Origin: an uncultured Bacilli bacterium
Lineage (GTDB): Bacteria; Bacillota_I; Bacilli_A; RF39; UBA660
NCBI GenBank assembly: GCA_934177545.1
Contig: CAKPPI010000004.1
Span: 1 to 44,736, forward strand
Reading direction: 5' to 3'
Length of the DNA stretch: 44,736 bases
Positions within the stretch are counted from its first letter, which is position 1, and every line of letters begins with the position of its first letter. Shown piece after piece: positions 23,336 to 32,919 of the stretch. The notes under the pieces are model-generated. The model was not told where the DNA came from. It made no database searches and saw only the letters and a list, made by a program, of their open reading frames with translations. A program made the translations under genes and the position numbers.

Positions 23336-25525
23336 TTATTTCCCTTCTAATTTTATTTTTCTAAGTCTTAGAGCATTAATTACAACCGTTAGACTACTTA
23401 AAGTCATAGCAAAAGAAGCAATCATCGGATTCATTATAATATTAAATTTAGCAAATAGTCCTATAGCAATTGGTATCATTAAGATATTATAAAAGAAGGA
23501 GAAGAAAAGATTTTGTTTTATATTTCTAATAGTTTTCTTACTTATGATAAATAGATTAAGAATACTTTCTAAGTTATCATTCATTAAGATAATATCACTC
23601 GAATTGTTAGCTATATCAGTACCACTTGCAATTGCTACACCAATAGTAGCAGTAGCAAGACTTGGGGCATCATTTATCCCATCTCCTACCATCATTACTT
23701 TTCTATTTTCTTTTAATAATTCTTTTATAACACTTGTTTTCTCTTTAGGAAGAAGTGATGCTTTTACTTCATCAAGTGCTAAATCTTTACTAATAATATT
23801 AGCTGTTTCTTTATTATCACCAGTTAACATTAAGACTTTTTTATTGCTTTTCTTTAACTTTTTAATAACTTCTCTAGCATTACTCCTTAAAGTATCTTTA
23901 ACTCCTATTAAAGCGATTACTTTTCTTTCTTCTACCACATAAATAACACTATTACCCTCTCTTACTAGTCTATTAAAGTCTAGTGAATGAATATCATAAA
24001 TCATTAATTGGTCTACTAATTTATCATTTCCTAGATAGTATTTCTTATCATTAATAGTACCACTTACTCCTAGTCCTGCTATATTATTAAATTTAGTTAC
24101 AGCAAGATTTGATTTACCCTTAAAGGCTTTAGCAATAGGATGAGTCGATTTATTCTCTAAACTTGTTACTAATTCTAATATTTTCTTATCAGGATAATCA
24201 CTATAATTATAAATAGTTGATACTTGTAAATTACCATAAGTTAGAGTACCTGTTTTATCAAAGACAATAGTATCAATACTATTAAGTACTTCTAATGATT
24301 CACTATTTTTTATTAATAAACCTTTCTTAGCACAGAATCCTTCACTAACAATAACAGCTAAAGGGGTGGCAAGACCAAGAGAACAAGGACAAGCTACTAC
24401 TAAAACAGTTACAAATCTAGTTAAAGCTATATCTAAATTATTTGTTAATAGATTAAAAATTAAGGTTAGAAAAGCGATAAGCAGAATACTTGGTACAAAG
24501 ATAGAACTTACTTTATCTGCTACTTTAGCAATAGCTGGTTTAGTATTAGTAGCTTCTACTACTAGTCTTACTATTTCGGAGATAGTTGAATCTTTACCTA
24601 TATTAATCACTTCATAAGTTATATAACCATTAGTATTAATACTACCTGCTATTACTTTATCACCTATTTTTTTCTTGATTAGTTTACTCTCTCCAGTTAT
24701 AAAAGCTTCATCAAAGTAAGCGCTTCCACTGATAATATTACCATCGACTGCTATTTTCTCACCTGGTTTACAAATTAAAGTATCATGTTTTTTAACTTCA
24801 TCAATACTAATTTCTTTTTCCCCTTCCCTAGTTTTTAGTAAAGCTTTAGTTGGAGTTACTTGCACTAGTTCTTTAATAGCTTCCTTAGTTTTAGATTTAC
24901 TTTTAGTATCAATAAATCTTCCTAGTTTGACAAAGTAGATAACAATACAAAATGATTCATAGTAAAGACTTTCTACATAACTTGTTTGTCCTTTTATTAT
25001 CATAATGGTATTAAAGATACTATAAATAAGACTTGCTAAAACACCAATAGACACTAAAGTATCCATATTAGGAGATTTATGAATAAGATTTAAATAACCA
25101 CTTTTTAGAATATCTTTTCCATAGTAAAGATAAGGAAGAGATAGTATTAGTAAAGTAATAGCATAGTTAACGGGATACTTTTCCATATTAAGTAGTGGTA
25201 TAGCAGGAAGACCTACCATGTGTGACATAGAAATATAAAGTATTAAAATAGAAAGGATAGTATAAAAAGCAAATAATCTTTTATTAAGTTTCTCTTTCTT
25301 AAAGATCTTTTCTTCTGAATAGATACCCAAACTTTTATAACCTGCTTCTTCAATAAATCTTTCTAAATCGTTTAAAGATAGTGTCTCATCATACATAATA
25401 GTAGCTGTTGCTAAGACAAGGTTAACTGAAGCATCTACTACTCCTTTTTGTTTATTTAGATACTTTTCTAATGCCGATGAACAAGCACTACAACTCATTC
25501 CTTCAATACTTAAAATTACTTTCAT
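23336..25525 (-). CDS. copA: CopA, copper-exporting P1B-type ATPase
   Basis: A 729-residue P1B-1 ATPase. One N-terminal HMA domain has CxxC at residues 12-15 (GMSCSAC). Eight membrane segments are expected. The transport motif CPC is near 380, the phosphorylation site DKTGT near 421, the nucleotide-binding HP dipeptide in STHPIAKAF, GDGINDAP near 615, and the final membrane pair with NALRLRK at the end. It pumps Cu(I) out of the cytosol. AAAGGAAAAG precedes the ATG. A consensus promoter with a GC-rich operator lies 140 bp upstream. No CsoR or CopY gene is in the window. Confidence 0.95.
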   Translation of the reverse strand: MKVILSIEGMSCSACSSALEKYLNKQKGVVDASVNLVLATATIMYDETLSLNDLERFIEEAGYKSLGIYSEEKIFKKEKLNKRLFAFYTILSILILYISMSHMVGLPAIPLLNMEKYPVNYAITLLILSLPYLYYGKDILKSGYLNLIHKSPNMDTLVSIGVLASLIYSIFNTIMIIKGQTSYVESLYYESFCIVIYFVKLGRFIDTKSKSKTKEAIKELVQVTPTKALLKTREGEKEISIDEVKKHDTLICKPGEKIAVDGNIISGSAYFDEAFITGESKLIKKKIGDKVIAGSINTNGYITYEVINIGKDSTISEIVRLVVEATNTKPAIAKVADKVSSIFVPSILLIAFLTLIFNLLTNNLDIALTRFVTVLVVACPCSLGLATPLAVIVSEGFCAKKGLLIKNSESLEVLNSIDTIVFDKTGTLTYGNLQVSTIYNYSDYPDKKILELVTSLENKSTHPIAKAFKGKSNLAVTKFNNIAGLGVSGTINDKKYYLGNDKLVDQLMIYDIHSLDFNRLVREGNSVIYVVEERKVIALIGVKDTLRSNAREVIKKLKKSNKKVLMLTGDNKETANIISKDLALDEVKASLLPKEKTSVIKELLKENRKVMMVGDGINDAPSLATATIGVAIASGTDIANNSSDIILMNDNLESILNLFIISKKTIRNIKQNLFFSFFYNILMIPIAIGLFAKFNIIMNPMIASFAMTLSSLTVVINALRLRKIKLEGK

Positions 25526-25659
25526 AATTAGCTTTTCCTTTCAATTTTTATTATCTATTTCTTATATAATATTAAGTCTACGAATAATAAGGTTCTTTTT
25601 ATATATTTTACTTTGATACTACTCTCCACGTCTTATGGATATCTCTATTCCATCTTTAC

Positions 25660-25684
25660 TACCCAATTATAGGGGGTGGGGGTA
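25660..25684 (-). promoter_or_regulatory. CsoR-like copper operator
   Basis: The plus strand reads TACCC-N7-GGGGGTGGGGGTA, a G/C-tract element in AT-rich surroundings. It covers the -10 and most of the spacer of the copA promoter. CsoR sites have TACCC...GGGGTA character, so copper-relieved repression is the likely mode. Confidence 0.55.
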
Positions 25685-25694
25685 TTTATGTCAA
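25666..25694 (-). promoter_or_regulatory. Consensus sigma-A promoter of the copA operon
   Basis: Minus strand TTGACA (25694-25689), exactly 17 bp, TATAAT (25671-25666): a perfect match in all 12 positions. The spacer contains ATACCCCCACCCCC. The leader to copA is about 130 nt; I see no clear secondary structure in it. Confidence 0.85.
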
Positions 25695-25729
25695 TAGTAA
25701 AACAAAAAGAAAAAGATCATATTAATGAC

Positions 25730-26590
25730 CTAGTTTGTTTCATCAAATAACTTTTTATTTTCATAATTAGTTATTATTACTTCTTCTACTTTTCCCCTTT
25801 TCTTTCCATTAGCATTAATATTTCTTTTAGCTTCTATTATATGGATATTGTAGTCTTTATATAAATCTTTTATTAGAGGTGTATTATAATTAGATAGCAT
25901 TACATAACATCCTCTATCAGCTAGTTCTTTATATACTTTAGCAAGTCTAATTTGTTCATCTTTACCAAAGCCATTTTCTGTATAACTAGTAAATATTTGT
26001 TTTTCCGAATCATATGGTGGATCAAAATAGATGAAGTCATTCTTCTTAGCAGTTTTAACCGCTTCTTCAAAATCTGTATTTAATATGGTTATGTCATTAA
26101 AGTTTAAATATGAATGAATAATACCAAGATTCTGTCCTTCATAAGTATTTACTTTTATTTTTTTACCAAATGGTACGTTAAATTCATTCTTACTATTAAC
26201 TCTATATAAACCGTTGAAACAAGCTTTATTTAGATAAATTGTTCTAGCTGCTCTTTTATAATCAGCCATTCGTTTAAATTTAGCTTTATCCCTATCTTTA
26301 TTTCGTATCTCATAATAATAATCTTCACTATGATTTGTCTCATGATGATTTAATTCATTACACATCTTAGTAAACTTTGTTTCATCTTTTATACATTTAA
26401 AGATATTCATTAATTCTTCATTATAATCATTTATCACTGCTTTTCTTGGTGATAATTCAAATAATAAAGCTCCTCCACCAACAAATGGCTCATAGTATGT
26501 ATTATATTCATCAGGGGCATATAGTTTTAGTTTATCAATTACTTGTCTTTTACCACCAGCCCACTTTACAAATGGTTTTCCTTTTATCAT
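25730..26590 (-). CDS. dam: Dam/DpnM-family DNA adenine methyltransferase (orphan)
   Basis: A 286-residue N6-adenine methyltransferase of the D12 class. The AdoMet site is FVKWAGGKRQV near residue 7 and YEPFVGGGALLFEL near 33. The catalytic DPPY lies in FIYFDPPYDS near 193. NKACFNGLYRVN, near 121, and NVPFG are Dam signatures. It probably methylates GATC or a related site; specificity is not proven by sequence. No endonuclease lies next to it, so it may be regulatory, or protective against the restriction pair 5 kb away. AGGAGG precedes the ATG. Confidence 0.92.
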   Translation of the reverse strand: MIKGKPFVKWAGGKRQVIDKLKLYAPDEYNTYYEPFVGGGALLFELSPRKAVINDYNEELMNIFKCIKDETKFTKMCNELNHHETNHSEDYYYEIRNKDRDKAKFKRMADYKRAARTIYLNKACFNGLYRVNSKNEFNVPFGKKIKVNTYEGQNLGIIHSYLNFNDITILNTDFEEAVKTAKKNDFIYFDPPYDSEKQIFTSYTENGFGKDEQIRLAKVYKELADRGCYVMLSNYNTPLIKDLYKDYNIHIIEAKRNINANGKKRGKVEEVIITNYENKKLFDETN

Positions 26591-26623
26591 GTTTTTGCCT
26601 CCTAGTTAAGTTTCATATCAATT

Positions 26624-26652
26624 ATTGTATCAAAAATGTTATCAATTGTCAG
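26624..26652 (-). promoter_or_regulatory. Promoter of the orphan dam gene
   Basis: Minus strand CTGACA (26652-26647), 17 bp, TACAAT (26629-26624). An inverted repeat AATTGT-N8-ACAATT (26644-26663) overlaps the -35. Confidence 0.5.
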
Positions 26653-26777
26653 TACTAACAATTAGTAAATATGATAATTCATAATGATACAGTAAATTTT
26701 CAAATTGATGACTACTAAATCCATTATTGTAATTACGTTTAAACTATTAAATGATATTGTTTAGCTAAAAAACACAT

Positions 26778-29393
26778 CTAATTTATAGCACTAGTGTTTT
26801 TCTGTAATTTTTTTTCTAATACTTTTGGTTGTTCCTCTTTCTTTAACAATGTCATATAACTATTAAACTCTTCTATTGCTCTATAATCATTTTTTAAACA
26901 TTCGCCAATTCTTTCTTGATATGTTTGAGCTATATACCAATCCTTAGCATAATAAACGTTTTTTATAGAATATTTACTTATTGGTATATAATCTGTAGGA
27001 TTAATTGAGTAATTTATAGAGTTTATTATATTAATTACATTTTCATTATTGTTATTATATCCATCTATAAAAAAATCAACAAATTTTATTTCATCCCTAG
27101 GATCCATATATGAAACATCTGGATTTTTTGACTTAATAGTTCTAAGGTCAAAATTATTATCTTTATATACAATATCTAAAGTTCTGTGATAGATATCTGT
27201 ATCTTTATACACTTCATCATCCTTTTCAAATATAGTAGGAGTTGGATAATCTTTTGGAAAAGGAGTTGTACTTGGCTTTAAGTATGAATCACTACCAATA
27301 CATGCTAAATTAATTGGTTCATTACTTTGTTTAGTAACTTCTACTATCTTTTCTATTCCTTCTTTAAATGCAGTAGATATTAAGTGACCACTCACTTCTA
27401 TTTCTTTATCTACACACTCAATACTATTAGCTATTAATACATTTCCATTTCTTTTCAACGGACAAAAAGCAGCAATATCACCTGATTTATCATATATTAT
27501 CAATATTCTACCATTTCTACAAAGTGCTGCATGTAACAAATGATTATGTGCTATATCAAGTGTCCTAATACAACAATTAGCTTTATATCCTAGCTCAAAT
27601 ATTTGTGGGTCATCTAATTTCATAATTTCATAAGTATAACCTCTTGTAGAAGTTCCTTTTACATAAGGGATACTAGATTCGACTCTTTTTTTCATTTGTG
27701 AATATATTTCAACGATTTTTTTTAATATTTCATTATTACTATTGTGTGTTTTATTTCCTAAAATAATATTCTCTAAAAAACTATTATTATTTAATAAGTA
27801 ATTATCTGGAGTTATTATTTTTCTATCTACATCATATTTTTCTGTTTCTAATATTGCATTTACTTTCTTTAATGTAATTTTATTATGACATTTTTCTAAT
27901 ATTTCATCATAGTTGTTATACAAGTAGTACCATGTTTTATATAATTCAGAATTCTTATCATTAAGCATATTTATAAAATGATTATTATTTGGTGTTTCAA
28001 ACATAAAGTTAATAAATCTTTTATCTATAATAGGTAAGAATTTACTTCCTTCAGCTTTCATTTCAACTCTTGTTATATCAGTCTTAGCAACATTATCTAA
28101 AAACATTTTGTTATATTGTCCATATTTACCACTTACTATTTCTATGCTTCTTTCATATCCAAAGATAAAGTACATTTTGATACATAATCCATATATTGTA
28201 GACAATTCATCTTGAGTCTTATCCTCTAAAAATTTAGATAATTTATTAATATGTTTAACATTTACTTTAGATAATTGTTCTAGAGTCATGCCATGAAGAT
28301 ATCTAGCGTTAGGAAGTGCAATATTAAATTTTAAATAAAACATTAATTTTAAATCTTTTGTTATTTCATCATAATTATTAGTTAAATAATTTATATCTCT
28401 GTAACTTATTAAACCATTATTTAAATTTCTTTTTAATGTGTTATACATCATCTCTTGATTAACAGAACTATTTTTTAATATACAATCAATTAAATATTTT
28501 AAAAATTTATCTTTAATTGTCTCTTCCTGATTTTCATTTAATAAGATGTCATATATTCCTTTTTCTAGATTAACTTGTCTATGAAAGTTTGGATGTCTAA
28601 ATTGATTTTCTATTTTTTCTCTTATTAATTCGTCTCTAGCTTTTATTTCAGCAAAGAGTTCTTCAAACGATTTACCATTCTTAACTATATTATCTTATAT
28701 ATATTCTTTTATATCATTATTATCAATACTATCATTAATATAATTAAGAAAAAATAGTTCTTCTGAATTTAATTGTTTCATTATACTGCTATTAATTCTA
28801 TCTTTATCAGAACCAAATAGGACTCCTTCTATATTGTTATATCTTTCTCTAAAATCAGTAGGAAGAAGCACCTCCCTAGTATAAAAATTTAATTTTTCTA
28901 TTATTTTTAACTGTCTGTCAGTAGGCAATAAGTTAAATTTTTTACTTTTTACTACCTCATCAAAGACTTTTTTTAAATCATATGAATGGAAAAATTTGTC
29001 TTCAATTTTATTTTCATTCATGACAATATATAGAAAATATTTATTACTATATATTTGTTTCTTTATAGTTTGTGATTTTATATCTTTGTTCAAATTTTCA
29101 AGATTTTTTATCGTCTGTTCAGTACAAACAAAGTTATTTAAACTTAAGGTTCCTAAAATTAATATTTTTTGAATTTTATCATTAGTCCATAATTTATTTT
29201 GCATAGTGAAACCTGAATTTCTAAAAATAGAATTGATGGTATTACTATCTAAATTTGAAATAAATTCAATTATACTCGAATCTATTATTGTATTTATTTG
29301 TTCATCTGTTAATTTTTTTAAAGTATTAATCAATTTTTTAGTTTTATACGATTTAATTTTTTTAAGATCTATTTGTGTAATATTGCTTTGCAT
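26778..29393 (-). pseudogene. Large protein gene split by one in-frame TAA
   Basis: One minus-strand reading frame of 872 codons runs from ATG 29393 (Shine-Dalgarno GAGGTGG) to 26778. A single TAA at 28697-28695 interrupts it. After the TAA, 81 open codons precede the first possible start (ATG 28451), with no ribosome-binding site or start codon between, so a second true gene is unlikely. The first part is rich in Lys, Asn and Ile without known motifs. Its final third has a conserved-looking block: RGYTYEIMKLDDPQIFELG, NCCIRTLD, NGRILIIYDKSGDIAAFCP and ANSIEC. I do not recognise the family. It lies in an accessory island beside methylase and IS sequences. Nonsense mutation is the simplest reading; readthrough or sequence error is possible. 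Confidence 0.7.
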
Positions 29394-29479
29394 AGTTTTC
29401 CACCTCAAAAGTAAGATATATTATAACATTAAATTATGTGAAATTACACATAAATAAAGAAATTAAGAAGCTGTTAAAG

Positions 29480-30838
29480 AAAAAAACAAGATGGATCTAT
29501 GTCAAGTTTTTAGGCACTTTTTTTTCGAACGACCTATTTTTATCGTATTTAAATTTATTCCAATTTGCCTATTGACTGAATAATTTTATTTATCTTTTTT
29601 ATAGTCGTTTATCTGATTGATTTTTCAAATAATGAAAAATCAATTATCAAACTCCTTGTTAAGGTATAAATAAAATTATTACCAGTCAATAGTTTTCTCG
29701 GCATAAAGATTAAATACTATGCTGCTGCTAAATTAGCTATATAATTATTATATTTTTCATTTGGAATTATATAGTCTAAAGAACTATGTATTCTTTGATT
29801 ATTATACCAACTTTCTATAAATTCAAATATTGCTAGTTTAGCTTCTTCAAATGTTTCATAATTAGTAACATTTACTTCTTCTTTCTCTAATATGGCATTG
29901 AAGCTTCCCATACTTGCATTATCATAGGGGGTATTCCTTTTTACTATATGAACGTTTTATTCCAAGTCCTTCCAATAAATGTTCAAACTTATTAGATGTA
30001 TATTGACTACCTCTATTAGAATGAAATAGTCATCCTTATCTAGTCCTCTGCTTTTCATCACTTTATTAAATGCTTCTATTACTAAATCATCAGTCATATT
30101 TCTGCCATAGGACCAGCCAACGACTTTTAAGTCAAATAAATCAAGTACTATTGCTAAGGATGTCCACCCAGTTTCTTTGGTATAAATATAAGTAATGTCC
30201 CCAACCCATTTTTTGATTGGCTTTTCAGCATTAAAATATTGATTTAAAAGGTTAGAATAATCTTTTGTATTATCAGTAGTAGACTTACCTGCAAGATTAT
30301 ATTTCTTAACTGTTATGCTCCTTAATTAAGTTTAGAATCTGCATTCTTCTAGAAACTCTTTTTTGACTTACCATTATACCTTTTTCCCTTAATTTTCTTG
30401 TTATTTTAGGTGAAGCATATTTTTTCTTTGAAGCATCAAACTCATATTTTATTTTGACATCTATTTTTTTATTGGTTCTTTATAAATATTGGTTTTATGT
30501 TTACAATGATAATAAACTTAGTGATGAATATTTAAATACTTACATAACAATCTAACATTGTATTGTTTTTTATTATTATCAATAAATTTTACTTTGTCAT
30601 CTATTTCTTTGAGAATATGGCTACTACTTTTTTTAATATTTCTACTTATTGTTCCAATTCTTTATTCTTCTTTTGCAGTCTTAGAATTTCATCATTGTTT
30701 GTCTTTTCACCTGTTGATGTAGTGATAGTTTTAAACTTCTTTATCTACCTTCTATAGTGCTTTTTCCTACGCCATATTCTCTAGATAACTTTGACAAATC
30801 ACTTTCCTTATATAAAATAAACAGTAACTAATAGTACT
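29480..30838 (-). mobile_element. Degenerate IS3-family insertion sequence
   Basis: Minus-strand remnants of both IS3 reading frames. The orfA part (about 30830-30580) shows DLSKLSREYGVGKSTI, an HTH motif, followed by stops. The orfB part (about 30480-29717) shows an HTH_21-like KYASPKITRKLREKGI, the integrase stretch KKWVGDITYIY and LAIVLDLFDLKVVGWSY with two catalytic Asp, and NRGSQYTSNKFEH. The intact final piece at 29911-29717 has the usual end SWYNNQRIHSSLDY. At least four frameshifts or stops are needed to join these, so it is inactive. Clear terminal inverted repeats and target duplications were not found, and the outer limits are approximate. Confidence 0.85.
29571..29690. repeat. Nested palindromic element inside the IS remnant
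   Basis: The outer arms 29571-29593 and 29666-29690 are inverted copies (23 of 25 positions, with a 2-nt bulge). Inside them TTGATTTTTCA (29617-29627) pairs perfectly with TGAAAAATCAA (29633-29643), extended by GTTT/AAAC. The whole 120 bp can fold into one long hairpin. It lies between the transposase end and the presumed IS end. Confidence 0.65.
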
Positions 30839-30841
30839 TTT

Positions 30842-31636
30842 CTAAGAATAATACTTGTTAAAAAGATCTTCAAATGAAATAGCAATACCAACAGCCCTTA
30901 AATTATCAATTTTACTATCATACAACTTTTTCAATATTTCTATTTTTTCTTCTTTTTTTGCATTATGAACTGCCCTATGACATATAGGACATAAACAAAC
31001 AATATTTTCTGGTCTATCAATGTTTATCTTAAAATCTTTTTGTGCTTTAATTGGAATCAAATGGTGTCCCTCTTGATATGGAACTTCTTTTTTGGTTGTA
31101 AAAGTAATATGGTCTGTACCAATTAGCTGGGCATATTCGCATTTATAATTTTTTTCTGCCAAAACTGTTTTAGCAATTCTAGCATCTGTTTTATATCTAC
31201 TTGAGATTGATGTTTCAATTAGTTCTGGTTCTCTATTAGTTGCTTTTTTTAAAGAAGCTTCATTGTAAACAGGAACATTTTCTATTTCCTTTTGATAACT
31301 TTGATCCTCAACTAGTTCTTCTATTTCTTCCTTCATTTCATTATTAAGAAGCCTAATACCATGATCATTAATAGTAAAACAATTAACTTTATCTTTTTTT
31401 GAAACCTTAACACATTTACCAAATTCATTAGTTGACAAGTGACTTCCACATAAATTACGAACCGTTTGAGAAAAATAATTATCAGTTCTATTGGCTAGAA
31501 TAGCTCTATCTTTTGGATATAAATCAATTACTTTTTCTAACTCTTCCTTCAATTCACTTGTGCTTATTTCTGGCTTATTTGAAATAATTTTTAATGCTGG
31601 AATTATTAATTCATTCTCGTGTACTTGTTGACTCAT
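30842..31636 (-). CDS. HNH-family restriction endonuclease
   Basis: A 264-residue protein. Residues about 8-110 look like a winged-helix region (KPEISTSELKEELEKVI). The C-terminal HNH nuclease is complete: an upstream cysteine (YKCEY), EGHHLIPI near residue 200, then ENIVCLCPICHRAVHNAKKEEK, giving the metal-binding His and the zinc CxxC pair. It starts 10 bp after the stop of the adjacent Dam-type methylase, as in type II restriction-modification operons. ATG 31636 is preferred because AGGAGG lies 6 nt upstream of it. The 3' end abuts the IS remnant but the protein appears complete. Recognition sequence unknown. Confidence 0.85.
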   Translation of the reverse strand: MSQQVHENELIIPALKIISNKPEISTSELKEELEKVIDLYPKDRAILANRTDNYFSQTVRNLCGSHLSTNEFGKCVKVSKKDKVNCFTINDHGIRLLNNEMKEEIEELVEDQSYQKEIENVPVYNEASLKKATNREPELIETSISSRYKTDARIAKTVLAEKNYKCEYAQLIGTDHITFTTKKEVPYQEGHHLIPIKAQKDFKINIDRPENIVCLCPICHRAVHNAKKEEKIEILKKLYDSKIDNLRAVGIAISFEDLFNKYYS

Positions 31637-31646
31637 GTTTTGCCTC

Positions 31647-32765
31647 CTATACTTCATAATTAGTAATTAATAAATGTTCGACTTTTTTATCATTTCTATT
31701 CATAAAACTTACTAAATACTGTTTGTCAAATGATCTTATATAAAATCCACTATCTTTATATAATGAATAAATAAAATCAGTATTTTTGATTACAAGCATA
31801 AACTTTGCTTTAGTTTTTTTTAAGTAGTTAGCTAATCTTATTTGATCGTCTCTATCAAAATCATTTTTTGCATATGTAGAAAACTCCGTATCATACGGTG
31901 GATCTAAAAACATAAAATCATTTTCTGACAATTCAACTTTATCACAAAATTTTTCAAAATCATAACAATATACTTTTGTATTACTCATATAATTTTTCAA
32001 ATCTTCAGATGACAAATATTTAATTTTCTTGTTAAAATCTTTTCTATTATAACTGATTCCACCATATGGAACATTAAATTCACCATTTGTATTATATCTA
32101 AACATTGCAGCATAACAATAATCCCTTATAAAATAGAATACTGCACAATAGAATTCATCACTCAGTTTTAACTTTTTTCTATTATTATATAAGTATCTAA
32201 AATACATATAATATGCACTTTTAAAGGCAGTTTCAATATTATTCATAATGTCAGAGTTTGACATATTACCTTTTTGAATTTCAATCTTAAACATTCTAGA
32301 TATTTTTGATTTAAGATTTTTATTAAATTCAATCTTTAAATTATATAAATTAATATCAACTTCATTTCTTAGTAATTTATCAAATTCTTTTGAATGAAGC
32401 TTCATAAAGCTATTTATTAAACTATCTAATTCATCATTATTGTTTTTATACTTAGAATAAAGAGTTAAAAGTTCATCGCAATTCTTTTCAACTATTTCTT
32501 GAAGAGAAATCCAATTTTTGTTAATCTCATTTAATGACTTAAAGAATTCAGGACTACCTTTTTTTATTAGCTTATATAAAAGTATCAATTCATCAGATTT
32601 ATCATTAATAACAGAATTTGAGCAATCTATGTTTAAATAAACGGCTCCACCACCTACAAACGGCTCTACATATCTATTAAATTCTTTAGGTAAATTTTCT
32701 CTAATAATTGGCCATTCTTTTTCTTTGCCACCTGCCCATTTTATAAATGGTTTTCTATTTATCAT
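31647..32765 (-). CDS. Dam-family DNA adenine methyltransferase of the restriction pair
   Basis: A 372-residue D12-class methyltransferase. FIKWAGGKEKE is near residue 6, VEPFVGGGAVYLN near 33, the catalytic DPPY in FLDPPYDTEF near 287, and RYNTNGEFNVPYGG near 218. It is about 85 residues longer than the orphan Dam because of an insert of mainly helical, Lys- and Asn-rich sequence (about 60-185), which may read DNA. ATG 32765 follows AGGAGGGT. Paired with the HNH gene it should protect the host DNA from cleavage. The two Dam proteins are clearly distant paralogues. Confidence 0.9.
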   Translation of the reverse strand: MINRKPFIKWAGGKEKEWPIIRENLPKEFNRYVEPFVGGGAVYLNIDCSNSVINDKSDELILLYKLIKKGSPEFFKSLNEINKNWISLQEIVEKNCDELLTLYSKYKNNNDELDSLINSFMKLHSKEFDKLLRNEVDINLYNLKIEFNKNLKSKISRMFKIEIQKGNMSNSDIMNNIETAFKSAYYMYFRYLYNNRKKLKLSDEFYCAVFYFIRDYCYAAMFRYNTNGEFNVPYGGISYNRKDFNKKIKYLSSEDLKNYMSNTKVYCYDFEKFCDKVELSENDFMFLDPPYDTEFSTYAKNDFDRDDQIRLANYLKKTKAKFMLVIKNTDFIYSLYKDSGFYIRSFDKQYLVSFMNRNDKKVEHLLITNYEV

Positions 32766-32919
32766 ACAATACCCTCCTGTTAACAAATTTCCTAATAAAG
32801 ATTATATCATTAAACTGATAATTTTCCTACAAAAGTATGACAATCGTTTAAAAATTTTATTGTGTTATTATTTTAATTCGTTTTTATAAATTGATATACC
32901 AAATTGTTTGTAATAAAAC

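Noticed and set aside
24366..24617. Plus-strand open frame opposite copA, and similar ones opposite nifS, HerA and other genes
   Set aside because: They are antisense to well-supported genes, lack ribosome-binding sites and code for no recognisable protein.
28452..28697. Separate downstream gene starting at 28451
   Set aside because: The frame is continuous with the upstream part apart from one TAA, codes plausible protein throughout, and no ribosome-binding site precedes ATG 28451.
29700..30838. Active IS3 element with programmed orfAB frameshift
   Set aside because: Several stops and shifts occur in both frames, well beyond one programmed slip.
31647..32765. Assignment of the restriction pair as a GATC (DpnII-like) system
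   Set aside because: The methylase family alone does not fix the site, and the HNH nuclease is unlike DpnII, so specificity is left open.
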